The notes beneath the pieces are model-generated. The model did no database searches and had not been told where the DNA came from. It saw only the letters and a list, made by a program, of their open reading frames with translations. This document shows, piece after piece, positions 11,619 to 23,212 of a stretch of 64,000 nt of DNA; position 1 is the stretch's first letter, and every line of letters starts with the position of its first letter. Source of the stretch: Chenopodium formosanum (lineage: Eukaryota > Streptophyta > Magnoliopsida > Caryophyllales > Amaranthaceae); contig CM044877.1 of the NCBI GenBank assembly GCA_024500155.1, forward strand, positions 10,793,501-10,857,500. Reading direction: 5' to 3'. Position numbers and translations under genes: made by a program.

Positions 11619-12250
11619 GATATTTTAGAAAATTAAAGATGTCTAACAAACAAGTTCTAGATGTTAAACAATGGGCAATATATAATAATATGACCTTATT
11701 ATTTCTTTGTGTGTATTTATATTCATGTTTAATTTTTTATTTAAATTAAAAACAAAATAAATATCCTTTTAGCGTAGGTCCCTTAACAAAAAACGTGAAA
11801 TACGAAGTACATGATTAGCAATTTGTCAAGTCAATGGTCAAAAAAATAATATAGATTTTGTCAATGTGCCATACATAAATATTGATTGTGACTAGTTGAT
11901 GACCCACAAGTATTTTGTTCAACCCAATAACTCAACACAAACTTTTAAATAAAACGGATGTTAACTAAATTACTGAATATCCGTTATAAAGTGACAATAA
12001 AATGTGCAAAAGTTACACTAAAACGCACAAAAGTTACCGTGACATATATAAGAATTATTTATGCTTTATTATTGATAAATTTGACAAAAGTGACACTAAA
12101 TTTGACAAAAGTGACACTAAATCTGACAAAAGTGTACCCATTGTACAGTAAATTACTGAAAACCGGGTGTATACAAAAGTTTTCCATAACTCAATAAGCA
12201 TTACATGAACTGGCAAAAACAACCAAATGACGTTTCCAAGTACACAGTCA
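10748..12250. other. Intergenic DNA with poly(T) tract
   Basis: No gene recognised. It contains a T36 tract at 11582-11617 and a short tandem repeat at 12080-12140 (listed separately). The part nearest 12250 probably holds the 3' end of the IQM transcript, whose polyadenylation site I could not fix. Confidence 0.4.
12080..12140. repeat. 21-bp tandem repeat, about 2.7 copies
   Basis: Unit TTTGACAAAAGTGACACTAAA repeats with a partial third copy. More diverged CAAAAGTTACACTAAAA-like versions lie at about 12005-12040, suggesting an older, longer array. Confidence 0.7.
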
Positions 12251-12548
12251 AAGATTAAAATGTTCACTTTCATTCATTCTTTGATTTCATACATATACAT
12301 AATAAGAGTAAGATCATGATTACATTTTGTCATTTTGACCATCTTTACATCATGATTTAGGATCTAAAAGTTGTTATTTAAACAAAAAAAACAAGGTTGG
12401 AAAAAAAAAGGGGGGGAAAAAACAATTGAAAAAATGAAGAAATAAGTTAGTTCTACAGCAAATCACACTAAGTAGGCACCAGAGGTGCCTGTCTTCAGGT
12501 TTTACACCCCATCATAGTTATGCACAAGGCTTAACAATGTTCGGTAGC

Positions 12549-15197
12549 TTAGGCTGCGGCCATCTGTGTTCTTGGACTTGGTAAGCCCATGTATGCAAGC
12601 CTTGGAGAGACGCGAACCTTTGGACTAGGCCTTGGAGAAGGAATTGGGCCATATGATCTAGTTGTAATGCGTGGTGAGAGGTTGACTTGTTCGAGTGCCT
12701 GGGATTGTAAGTCCAATGGGTAGTCCCTAACACAGCCAATCCTAGGTCCATTACCAGTGACCCATTTGCAGGACAAGCGTCTGGCAAAGGAGAATGGTTC
12801 TGATTCACGGTCATCTTTGGCTTTGGCCTTGCCATCAGCTGGTATATCTTCTTCATTAGTTGCTTCTGTGACATCTGCTGTCTTCTCAGGAGAACTTTCG
12901 TCTTCAGGAACTTTAAACGAACCTTCCTCGTTGTATGCATACTTCTGCAGAATTTACAGTTGATACAGCACATTGTTAGCATGTTTTAATCAAAACAGAA
13001 TTTGTAACATACAATTTTATGCTTTTGTTGTGATTTACAGTTGCTGATTTTACTGATTAAAACCGAGCCCAAGTCATTTGTCAATCCTAGGCATGCTTTG
13101 TTTTATGTTCTTTTTATCATCTTATAGTGTGATTTATGCTTTTGAGTTAGTACCTTAACATTGGTGAGATCAACATTGTTATCCCTAAAGAAGCTCATGA
13201 GCTCATTGAAGTTCTCTTCAGTCGGAAGATAGTGACCGCTGTATGGCCATAAAGCCTGAAAACATAGACATACACATCTTAGTCATTATTCTGTAGATGA
13301 TCATGTATTGAATTGACAATTTTAGTACTAATCAAAGTGTACCTCAAGAACCCCTTTGACAGCAATCATTCGTCCAGCAGCAGTCGTAGCAGCACCAGCC
13401 AGAAAACTCGAGTGTTGAAACAGACCTTTCTTTTTCTGTCCCACATACAAGGATCTTGATGCACTGAGGACAAATATCCATTTGCAGTCCCCTGCAGTAT
13501 GAACTAAGTTTCCGCTTTGTTTGTATGTAAGCTTCCCATCTTCTACAATTACTTCGTATGCTTCTCTTTCATTCTGAATTTAAAACAATTACATTGTAAA
13601 ACATCTATACATGACTAGACAAACACCAAATCAATAGACTAAAGTGCAAAAAAAGGAAGAAAAAAAAAGGATATGTAGGACTAATTACCGGTCCAAGATA
13701 TTTGATGCATTGCTGCTGCATTTTGGTCCTTGGGCATTTCTCAAGATTAACCTCTTTCCCGTCTCCAATATCCAACCTTCATCATCAAAATCAAACGAAA
13801 GGATTAACAATAGTTGAAAAGGTCAGTAAAATCTTGTTAATTTTACATCACTTAGTAAAAACATCAAATTATTACAGTATGTTGCAGAAGTACATACCAG
13901 TAAAAGAATGGTTGACTGCTTTCGCTTTGAAACCAAACATCATAATAAATATGCAAGTTGTGCCCGTATCTATGGCGTGGATCAATCTGTACGAAAAAAG
14001 AAAAACAGGACAAGAAAATGATTTAGATGATTGATACTTGATAGTTGGTGAGATTATACAACTTTTCAACACTCTTAAAACCAATAATTCGGCAAAATAA
14101 CTATTTGTTTAACTGTCAAGACAACAAGTTGATCGAACTATTATAGTTATTATTGAAGTAGTTGGTGGCTAAGAGATGGAAATAGTTGTAGCATGATTGA
14201 GAAATCTAGTTTGTCTCAAATTGTTTTTCTTGTATACTTAGACCCCTCATTGGCCTCATAATTCATTAGATCATGAAAAGCTTAGTTTAATACTTTAAGG
14301 CGAGTTTGAGGACTTACAGCTTCGAGCCAATGTCGTAGAGCTAACTTCTGAGCTTTCTCATTTTGAGACAGGCCTTTTCCCACCTATAGATAAAATTAGC
14401 ATAACGACGAAAATTTAGCATTACAGAAGAACTAATTGAAAAAACACAAAATTTTCACTGAATTATTACTGATATTACCTTGGCAACTCTTGTTTTCGCC
14501 CTTGCCCACTTTGCAACAGCAGTTTCCTGTTTATTGGTATCGAAAAATGATACAGAGCTTCTCTTAAGCGAAGCAAAATCTAACGCCTTCCACCTACACA
14601 AATATATTAAATATACAACAGATTAATCAATATGCACAAAATATCAGCATATTAAAAGTTGATCATATAGTATTTTTATGTTTTCAATACTAACCATAAC
14701 TCTTCAACTACAACAGCACAATCAGCAAGGTTTCTTCGAGTCCTGTAACTCTTGTACACTTTCTGCAGCTTAATTGCAGCAGCATCAAGCTCAGAAACCG
14801 GCCTTGGAGAAAATAGTACCGCGGGCTCAGGAAGAGTGATTGCAGGCAGAGGCTTGTGATTTAATCCATTCGAACTCATTTTACGTGGAGCATTACTAGG
14901 ATCATACTCTTGTACTAGAGAGTTAAAAGAAGGTGACTTCTCAAGCAGTATTTTTTCCGGCTTGTGGTCTTGTAAACTCGAAAAATTCCTAACACCCATT
15001 TCTGAACTTAGATCCGTCTCTGCAATTCTTGGTGACTGAGTACCCTTCTTAAAGGATTCAATTCTCTTAAAACTCGCCGTCCTCAATGGAAAGCGCCGTG
15101 CCCTTGAAGATAGACAGCCATTGCAGACTAGATTGAACAAGTTTTGACTCAGAATTTCATGCCAAGCAGAAATCAATATGGAAATTGATAATCCCAT
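12549..15197 (-). CDS. IQM: IQM family calmodulin-binding protein (529 aa, eight coding exons)
   Basis: Coding exons: 15197-14695, 14593-14479, 14383-14318, 13986-13898, 13776-13689, 13573-13343, 13255-13154 and 12944-12549. All introns are GT-AG, and the frame stays open for 1590 nt to the TAA at 12551-12549. The protein begins MGLSISILISAWHE. The IQ motif is at residues about 142-160 (IKLQKVYKSYRTRRNLADC), followed by VVVEELWW and the long conserved IQM core, including RHWLEAIDPRHRYGHNLH, FYWLDIGDGKEVNL and KWIFVLSASRSLYVGQKK. The C-terminus is a Ser/Pro/Arg-rich tail. Length and exon pattern fit plant IQM1/IQM4-type proteins of around 500 residues. Family members bind calmodulin without calcium; in Arabidopsis, IQM1 affects stomatal movement and IQM4 affects seed dormancy and ABA responses. 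Which paralogue this is cannot be decided here. No break is seen, and it is the clearest functional gene in the window. Confidence 0.93.
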
Positions 15198-16260
15198 TGA
15201 TTTATATAATATTTTCTCTAAGAATAATACTTCTGACCTTGAAAAAAGAAATAAATTTAGATTAGAATATGCAAATTAAAGTACGATAACATAGAAAATG
15301 TGTAAGAATATTTATTGGTCTCACCTGGTTAGCTACACAAAAAGAATTGACATATTTTAAACTTTTTGACTTATTAAATATGATCTTCACTTCTTTTTTT
15401 TGGTAAAACTTTGCTTTCCAAATCTCCAATAAATTATTCCCTTATTATTAAAGCAGATACAGTTTATTTTACCCAACAAATTATTCACTAATTTCCTAAT
15501 GAGCCAAACAAAATAAACACATTTTTTTTTCGTTCGCAAAATGTCAACCTTTTTAGGCACGTATTGTACATTTTTACTAGCTCTGTACATAGATATTCAT
15601 CATTTTTGCCATTTTTGGTACTCGGTAGTATGTATTTTGGTTGTCACTTTTTTAAAGTACTTTATTTTTATGCGCTTTTCATCACATCAATTATTTTTTT
15701 GAATTTCCGTACAAACAAAATGAAATACTTAGTATTATACATTGACCAAACGGAGTATTATCTACATGAACATATATGATCTACAGAGTAATTAACAAAC
15801 CAAAAGGACATTAATTATCACACTAAATAACATTTAGAGCAAAATTGAGCAACACCAATCAAGCAAATTAAATTAAACAACAATATTGTCAATATAGCAA
15901 AGTTAACAACCACCACCAAATATAAATCTTAATAACAAAAGCAAGTATTGAACAGGTCAAGACGTACAAATTAAACCCGTTTTCTTAAAAGTTGTCCTTT
16001 CAAAAGACCAATAAAAAGAAGTGAAAGACCATAACAAACTCCCCGACGTCTATACCAACATCCAAGATCAATCAATCTCACACACATGAACAGTATATCA
16101 AATCGCTAACTCAAACTTAAAAAACAACAACGATTAAGTGTAGTATTCTGTACCTTGAGTATCTTTAGAAGTGCTTCACTAAATCGAAACTCTACAACTC
16201 TCTTCTTGCTTAGCTTCTCTTCCTAAACTCAAACTTGCTTTAGAACTATGACCATACTAG
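15198..16260 (-). other. 5' UTR of the IQM gene with a probable leader intron
   Basis: A noncoding leader exon is inferred from about 16250 to 16154, with donor CAAG/GTACAG (intron from 16153). The acceptor is TTTTTTCAAG near 15238 or the following CAG near 15233, 36-41 nt before the ATG. The approximately 915-bp intron is AT-rich. The boundaries are predictions from splice consensus and would need a transcript. Confidence 0.5.
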
Positions 16261-16276
16261 AGACTTGTTTAGTCAT

Positions 16277-16288
16277 GTATTTATATAC
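16277..16288 (-). promoter_or_regulatory. Probable TATA box of the IQM gene
   Basis: The minus strand reads GTATATAAATAC, a strong plant TATA box. It lies about 30 nt before the inferred transcription start near 16250, directly upstream of the leader exon whose donor is at 16154. Confidence 0.6.
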
Positions 16289-16299
16289 ATAGAGTTTAG

Positions 16300-16903
16300 C
16301 TTAATATTAGAAAATTATATTCCAAAGATTTGGTTGAATCAAAGTCTACTAAATAGAACACGGCAGCAAACTAAGAAACAAAAGATCGAACTTTAAGGAA
16401 ATCTCGTGGTAAGAGGGTAATTTTGAAGAGAACAAAGACTAGACTAGAAAATTTGGAAAAAATTATGGAAAAATTTGACTAGTTTTAAGGGTTTAATAAT
16501 AATATGAAGTTAAATAAAATCATAAAGGGTTCAAACCCACGAGTTAGAAGAAAAAAAATGGAAGAAATAATGGTTGGTTTTTTTAATGGGTAGGACTTTA
16601 GAGAGAGAAAAATATATGGGTCTTTGAACTTGAAGAATGGGAGTATTTTATAGAAAAAATAATAAAAAAAAGGAGAAAAGAATGGTCAATTATTGTAAGC
16701 TAAACCCCACGAAGACTCACTATTATTGTTCCACACGGTGGTTCTTTGAAATTTACCAAAGTACGAAATATAGTTTTAATATACTAATTCTGGTTACATA
16801 TTATTTGCAACGATTAGACATTTTTCCTATTTATTTTATATCAAATCATTACAAATAATATGTAACGGATGTAGTATATTTTTTTTTAAATGGGTTGTAT
16901 TGT

Positions 16904-16915
<12 letters not shown>
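16300..16915. other. Upstream region of IQM, no gene
   Basis: AT-rich promoter-side DNA between the TATA box and a dinucleotide repeat. No conserved frame was seen, and I cannot assign individual cis elements with confidence. Confidence 0.4.

Positions 16916-16956
<41 letters not shown>
16916..16956. repeat. (TA)n microsatellite
   Basis: About 20 uninterrupted TA units. Confidence 0.95.
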
Positions 16957-16959
<3 letters not shown>

Positions 16960-17246
16960 TTGATAATCTTGGATCATACTTTTTTTTTTTCATTATACTA
17001 TTTCATTTACTATATCTAGTGAGACTCAACTTTGAGTATTAAAATACAAAATGAGTTTTTTTTTTTTTTATCTCTAATGGTGATATCCAATCTATATTTT
17101 TCAATTTAGCAACTCATGTGAAATCTAATTTTCCAATTGTGAGACTCTCTAAAATATACTTATGTCACTTACAATCTATGGCCTACCAAATCCATATTGT
17201 AAAAATTTTTTTTTAAAAAAAGATAAAACTTAAATAAATTACAATA

Positions 17247-17492
17247 CTTCCTTCGTTTTTTAATACTTGCAACACTTTCTTAGAATGGAAATGTCATAAT
17301 ACTTGCAACACACCATAAATGGAAAATTACTTTGGAAAAAGTTATAATATTTTTCTTATTTAAAGCACATGGTCCACTAAATTACACTCCTAACAACCAC
17401 TCACCCAATTTTAAAGTGTATTATATCATGTGAACCCTACATTTATTAAATAGCGTGAAAAAGTGTGTGCAACTATTAAAAAACGGAGAAAG
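17247..17492. mobile_element. Stowaway-like MITE (246 bp)
   Basis: Inverted ends CTTCCTTCGTTTTTTAATA and TATTAAAAAACGGAGAAAG lie between TA dinucleotides. The interior is partly palindromic (ACTTGCAACA / TGTGTGCAAC). The element at 57890-58318 lacks it at the equivalent place, with AATTACAAAATATATTAG, so the TA duplication is supported by an empty site. Confidence 0.85.
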
Positions 17493-17615
17493 TATATTAT
17501 AACATTGATAAAGGGACCACACTTTTTGTCAAATGAGACTCCAAAATTCAAAATTGAGTATTTAAACTTTATAACTTTTTTTTTTTTAGAATTGCTAAGT
17601 TTAGATACTAACTTA

Positions 17616-17838
17616 GGGCCTGTTCACATTTACTGAACTGAGTTAAACTAAACTGAACTAAACTAAACTGATTGGAGCTGAACTGAACTGAACTGAAATG
17701 AATTTTTTATGAGAGACGAAGGGAATTAAAAGCTGATGAACTGAACTGATTGGAGCGGAACTAAACTGAACTGATTAGAGCTGAGCTAAATTGAGCTGAA
17801 CTGAACTGAAATTAAATTAAGCTGAAGCGAACAGGCCC
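17616..17838. mobile_element. Harbinger-like MITE, copy 2 (223 bp)
   Basis: GGGCCTGTTCAC at the left is matched by GCGAACAGGCCC at the right, flanked on both sides by TTA. The interior consists of CTGAACTGA-type repeats as in copy 1. The homologous position near 58000 has a single TTA (on the opposite strand), which confirms the 3-bp target duplication. Confidence 0.9.
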
Positions 17839-18124
17839 TTACCGGTATCCTTTGCAAAAAAATTCTCTATCTCTCAAAAAAAATCTCCCTCAAATCTCAC
17901 CATTAAAATGTTCTTACTCTTTCTTTAGTTTAAACAAATGATAGAATATACTTTTAGATTTCTTTAAGAGGAATATTGATTATATAAGTAGATTAGAAGT
18001 GATTCTATATGATAGTTACGGAAGTGTAAAAGTTATCATTACCCTTTTTTTCCCTAGATATGTATAACACAAATTCTTATAGTAGTATGTGGTTGGTCAT
18101 ATGATAATACGGTTATTACGTTTG

Positions 18125-18235
18125 TATTATATGGTGATTCAGTCAGTGTTACGGGGGAAACTCGATCAGTGTTACGGGGGTTACTTGTTCAGATCAGTGG
18201 TACAAAGATTACTCAGTCGGTGTTATAAATTTTGT
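18125..18235. repeat. Degenerate minisatellite (CAGTGTTAYGGG units)
   Basis: Four to five irregular units of the form ACTCAGTCAGTGTTACGGGGG. A similar array lies at 59325-59440. Confidence 0.55.
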
Positions 18236-18452
18236 TCTTTTACAACCGACCACCTACAAAGGGGATTGTATAAAAATAGAAAGAAAAAAAAAAAGTGGTA
18301 AAAGTCTAAAAGAGTATAAAACATAGATAATGTATGTATTTGTCCAAGAACATTTGATTGTCAATTGTGTATGAAAGCTTAATTGACTAGAACATCCCTT
18401 TCAATGTTTTTAATCTCTACCCGTAAATTATAGCATAGCCTCATATACTATA

Positions 18453-19080
18453 CTAGTTTTGTACCTCGTGTGAAGTCCGGGTTGTTTATCGAATTTTAAA
18501 ATAAATTTTTTAAAATAAATTTTTTTTATCTAAAAAAAATATGTTATTTAAATTTTCTATTCATGGATTAATAATTACTAGACAATCATACTTGTTTGAT
18601 CCGTTTATAGGTATTAATAACGTATAACTAGAACGGTCGTCTAAAGCTATGACTATTTTCATTTTCTCTGAATATTTAGGGAAAGGTCAATTGCATGTTA
18701 AGACTTAAGAGAACGGTTATCCATAACCATAGGTCTCTTTGATTTTTTTTTCCCTTTTGTATGTCTCTGGATTCATCATTTGTATAGAAATATTGGTATT
18801 TTATTGAAAATAATATTATTCTAAACTAAAAGTTTTATTGAAATAAAATTCTAAACCAAAAGTTTTATTGAAAATAAAATTCAAAAATAAGTTTTTAATC
18901 TTACTAAATCTATCCAAATTTTAATGTAAATAAAACTCATAACTTTTTTTTTTATCTTACTTTATTTCTTAATATTAACTTTTTCATCCTATTCTAAAAA
19001 AAAAAATAAAAAATTGTACGATTTTTTATCACTCCATATCTTTTAACAAGTTACGGAGAAGGAGGCCACTAGGAGTCTAG
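18453..19080 (-). mobile_element. Probable Helitron, 3' end at 18453; far limit uncertain
   Basis: A/CTAGTTTTGTACC is followed by a hairpin-capable CG-containing stretch and GTTTATCGAATTTTAAAATAAAT. This matches the beginning of the two Helitrons at 25559 and 26322. Interior homology to them (repeated ATAAAATTCTAAACCAAAAG-like blocks, then TTTTTATCTTAC) runs to about 18970. The 5' GA/T end was not located, so 19080 is a guess. Confidence 0.5.
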
Positions 19081-20099
19081 GAGATCCTCATCGAGTGAAA
19101 TAGGAGTCCAGCTTTATGTTGAACACTTCAACATGTTTTATTATCCTTTTATACGGGTATATACTTGTACTTCATACGTAATACGGGTATTAGCCAACTA
19201 CTAGTATTGACTACAAGGAATGTAGGGTTATATAAAGTCAATCATTCTTGTCCTATTTTTATGTTATCCATAGTGTCAGTCACTTTGTCTTCTTTTGTTT
19301 TGTTCTCTTTAGTTTAATTTAATTAATTCTTTTTTGAGAGAAATTAATTAACATTAATAAAAAAATTAGCTAATCTACAATTGTATTCTTTCTTCCCTTT
19401 GTCTTTAACTAATGTCTTTAATATAAATACAAGAGATAACTTATATACTCTTGACCATTAGGAAATAAGTCTAACACCTTGTAAAAATAATTAAACGTTT
19501 ATAAGAAAGATGTTAATTAACCATCTAAGCCAATCATAAACTACGTTATAAACATGAAAATACATGAACATAAATGTATATAATTGATAATCACAAGGTC
19601 TAATTAAAGTAGCAACTCTCTCCTCTCTCATCTCTCTTCTAGGGTTTTAATTTTCTTGGCCGTTTAGGCCGGAAATAGTCTAATTTCTTCCCTTTTTCTT
19701 TAATTCAATTTAGTTTTTTGTTTTAATTTGTTTTACGTTTTGGTTTATTTGTTTTGTTTTGTTCTCTCCATCTGTGAGAGTATGTCCCAATTTTCTGGGA
19801 TTTTGATTCTCATCTATGGATGAGAATTTTATTTTTAGGGTTCTTATAATAATTGGGAAGGTGATTTGGATTCCTACGGGTCTGGGATATATCATCAACC
19901 GGTCGATCTCGAAAATCATTGCTCGCGTCAAGCTTGAAGCGGTGGAGTATGAGCTATGCCAAATATGCAAATTAGTTATGATTTTGATTGTAAAAGTTAT
20001 GATATTTTCTCTAAATCTGTGGTTTACAGATTTTTATTATTGTAGATGTCATATGGCTTTTATTTAATGATATTATTCTTCCCGTTCAAAAAAATAAAT
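19081..20099. other. Intergenic DNA, includes an untraced Helitron body
   Basis: AT-rich. A stretch at 19610-19690 (CTCTCTCCTCTCTCATCTCTC, TAGGGTTTTAATTTTC) resembles a gene leader, and 19816-20067 is open for about 83 codons without recognisable similarity. This may be gene-derived sequence carried by the Helitron that ends at 20137, but I could not identify the source. Confidence 0.3.
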
Positions 20100-20137
20100 T
20101 AATTAGCAACCGGTGCAACGCCCGGGCTACACACTAG
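20100..20137 (+). mobile_element. Helitron 3' terminus
   Basis: GCAACCGGTGCAACGCCCGG is followed by GCTACACA and CTAG, then T. This is a short GC-rich hairpin just before CTAG at the end, the hallmark of a Helitron 3' end. The 5' TC end was not identified. Confidence 0.55.
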
Positions 20138-20835
20138 TTGGAATAATATGGTCACGCCATGTGTCACCCTTCCCACAACATGACTAGGTGACACATGTGT
20201 GTGATGTGACATCCTATGTGTCACGTCTTTTCCTGATATAAATTGATTCCATCGGCATTAATTAAAACTCTATAACTTAAATTTTTTTTTTAAAAAAAAA
20301 AAAAAAAAAAACTCGATCTTCATATGTATAACCCCCGAATTTAATTCTATAACTTTGATTCTCTATGATAATGTTTAAATTTCATAAAAACTCTTCATAT
20401 GCATAACCTCGAAATTTAAATTTGACATGCTTAAGATCATATAGATTATTACTTCGTATATATTTCATTTAATTACTAATAATCCGTACTGTTTAACATT
20501 AATCCTTTTTATTAATTTTGATCAAACTTAATTATAAATTTACGATATATCGGGGACTAATTGTCTCCTATATTATTCACTTACAATCATACTAGTTGAA
20601 AACTAGCTTTCAGCAAATTAAAAGATAATTAAGATATTTAGTATCATCTACAAGTGTCAAACACGTAATAACTATTTAGGATTGACATAAAATGTAAGAA
20701 CTAATATGCAATAAATTTTAAGTTGGTTCAACTACTTCAATGGATATGATTGTAAATCCATTGTATTTAATGCTTAGTGCAATTTGATTGTTGGTATTTT
20801 ATTTGGTAGACATTTTTATTCTTCAATTGTTATTA

Positions 20836-21118
20836 CTCCCTTCGTTTTTAAATACTTACTTCATTTCTCCATGCACGGAGTTTTAGGAGAAATTGGAGAA
20901 AGTAATAAAACATGGAGGTAGTGGGGTTGGTGGAAAATAAAAAAATTGAAAAAATCAAAAGTAATGGAGAGAATTGGAGGAGAGAGAATATATGTTGGGT
21001 CCACTAGGTGAGAGAAACTAATTAAATATTGTATAAGCTTTCCAAATAAGGAAATAGAGCAAGTATTTAAAAACAGCCGCAAATGAAAAGTGAAACAAGT
21101 ATTTAAAAGTAGAGGGAG
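20836..21118. mobile_element. Stowaway-like MITE (283 bp) in copy A only
   Basis: Inverted ends CTCCCTTCGTTTTTAAATACTT / AAGTATTTAAAAGTAGAGGGAG are flanked by TA. Copy B near 22018 reads straight through (GTTATTATTAGATATATCC), giving an empty site with a single TA. Confidence 0.85.
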
Positions 21119-21531
21119 TATTAGACATATTCGCGTCTATTTAATTAAAACATATTGAATATTACATTTTTTTTTACATAAATTAAGTTAGGATTGTGAG
21201 TGCACCACGAAAGCAAATTAAAGGAAAAAATTATCAAAAAATCCGAATTAGAAATATATTGTGTAGGTAGAATACTCCGATCATGATATACTCGTATATT
21301 GGAGTAATGGAGGATAATGTAGGTGGATACATTACTCCAAATGATGCCCATCACCTTATATTTATAGGGGATGTATGGAGGTGGGAGAAGTGTGTGGAAA
21401 ATTCTACACACATGCTAACTCTTTAAATATAACTTCACCACTTTTAGATTCTTTCACAATTCTTCATCAATTTCTCAATGATAAAATAAGTTGCGTTATG
21501 AAATTTGAGTCAAACTAACTCAACAAATAAG

Positions 21532-21532
<1 letters not shown>

Positions 21533-21600
<68 letters not shown>
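21533..21600. repeat. (AT)n microsatellite
   Basis: About 33 AT units. The corresponding place in copy B (about 22465) has none. Confidence 0.95.
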
Positions 21601-21602
<2 letters not shown>

Positions 21603-21944
21603 TATCATATTCTAACACACAAAAATATGATAACATAATTTTCTGTGCTGTATTATTATTATCAACAATGACAACAACACTAGTTTGACCCAAAGAGTTA
21701 GTACGGAGGTGGAGGGAAGGGAAGGAACATTTCTCTTTCCACAAAACAATCCCCACACCTCTTTATTTGGTAATCTATAAGTTTTAAAACTAATTCAATA
21801 TTGGTTGCGATACTTCCATAGGGGAGAAAAGGGGAAAGTTTTTTTTGTTATTACCAAAGAGAATTGAAATTTTTACTAGTCACCAGAGAAAATTAAAAAA
21901 ACTTTAAAGTATCATTGAGAACTTCTGATGACTATGATCATAAT

Positions 21945-22672
21945 ATGCAGTCTGTCTAATGCAATTTGATTCTTGGTATTTTGTTTGGTAGGCATTTTAA
22001 TTTTTCAATTGTTATTATTAGATATATCCGCGTCTGTTTTATTAAAACCTATTGAATATACACTTTTTATAAATGTAAGGGTTGGTGAGTGCACAACGAA
22101 AACAAATTAAATGGAAAATTTATCATAAAGTCCACGAATGACGAGCACCCAAACTCTTAGGGAGGTTGTGTGTATGTAGAAAACTCCGATTATGATATAC
22201 TCGTATATCGGAGTAATGGAGGATGATGTAGGTGTATACATTATTTCAAATGATGCCCAACACCTTTATATTTATAGGTGATGTATGGAGGCGGAAGAAG
22301 TGTGGAAAATTCTACACACATGCTAGCTCTTTAAATTTTCCACATAAATTTAGAATTTTCACCACTTCTAGATTCTTCCACAATTCTCCATAAATTTCTC
22401 AATCTTGAGACGAAATAAGCTAGGCTATGGATAGAAATTTGGGTCAAATTAACCCAACAAATTAGATAAAAATGAAAAAACTATCATACACTCAAATGTA
22501 GTTAGAGATTGCCTCCTGATTTCAAGAGATCCTGATATCGATAACCCCGTCCTTGTGGCTCTCTAAACACCTAAAAAACTATTATCAACAACACTAGTTT
22601 GACCCAAATAGTTGGTACGAGAGTGGGGTAAAGGAAGGGGCATTTCTCTTTCCTCGAAACGCCTCAAAGGTA
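21945..22672. repeat. Local duplication, copy B
   Basis: Direct partner of 20755-21760, moderately diverged, without the MITE and microsatellite found in copy A. No coding frame. Confidence 0.75.
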
Positions 22673-23055
22673 ACATTAATTAAGCAATTTAAGGAAACAT
22701 TAATCACGGTTGATGTTTTAAAAACTAGAGAAAGAGAAATGCCTAATTAATATACCCCTTTTGAAGAAAAAAAAACCTATCACCCACTTTTTCCCCCGTC
22801 AGCCCAGCCTCGACCCCTTAGTCGGTGCCAGCCGCGACTAGGGATGTCAATGGGGCCGGTCGGGGCAGATGTTGGTCTTTCCATCTCCATCCCCGCGGCG
22901 GGTCCAATATTCATCCCCATCTCCGCCCCAGCGGGTACAACTCTAAAACCATCCCCGCCCTACCCCCCACTTGAATATCCATCCCCACACAAGACCCACC
23001 TAATCTCCGTCTCTCAAATACACAAGTCTACATGATTAATACGGATTATAGTAAT

Positions 23056-23108
23056 ATAAAATAAAATAAAATAAAATAAAATAAAATAAAATAAAATAAA
23101 ATAAAATA
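23056..23108. repeat. (TAAAA)n microsatellite
   Basis: About ten pentanucleotide units inside the hAT element. Confidence 0.95.
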
Positions 23109-23117
23109 TTATTAGTA

Positions 23118-23212
23118 CTACCTCCAGTCCAAATTACATACTCACAACTTTGGAATATTTTATATCTCACAAATAATACCCCAAAGTTGCGAGTAATTTG
23201 GAATGGAGGTAG
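23118..23212. mobile_element. Stowaway-like MITE (95 bp) nested in the hAT element
   Basis: CTACCTCCAGTCCAAATTAC is complementary to the right end GTAATTTGGAATGGAGGTAG, with TA on both sides. Internal arms (CTCACAACTTTGG / CCAAAGTTGCGAG) extend the foldback. Confidence 0.85.

Larger units (their letters stand above)
17009..17912 (-). mobile_element. Unclassified MITE family X, copy 1, split by two younger MITEs
   Basis: The sequence is the reverse complement of the element at 57890-58318, aligning along its length: terminal GAGACTC(A), AATACAAAATGAG, TCTCTAATGGTGATAT, CAATTTAGCAACTCA, GAGACTCTCTAAAATATAC, CTTTTTGTCAAATGAGACTC and TTGCTAAGTTTAGATA. The net length without insertions is about 430 bp. 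Stowaway-like (17247-17492) and Harbinger-like (17616-17838) elements interrupt it. The ends are more diverged than those of the other copy, so the limits are approximate. Confidence 0.75.
20755..21760. repeat. Local duplication, copy A
   Basis: Shares long blocks in the same orientation with 21945-22672: GCAATTTGATT.TTGGTATTTT, GAGTGCAC.ACGAAA, TATACTCGTATAT.GGAGTAA, ATGATGCCCA.CACCTT, GAAAATTCTACACACATGCTA and ACTAGTTTGACCCAAA. Copy A additionally contains a Stowaway-like MITE (20836-21118) and an AT microsatellite (21533-21600). Confidence 0.75.

Noticed and set aside
12518..12982. 154-codon minus-strand frame over the last IQM exon
   Set aside because: It is out of frame with the conserved IQM exon; only the 12549-12944 exon frame fits the family.
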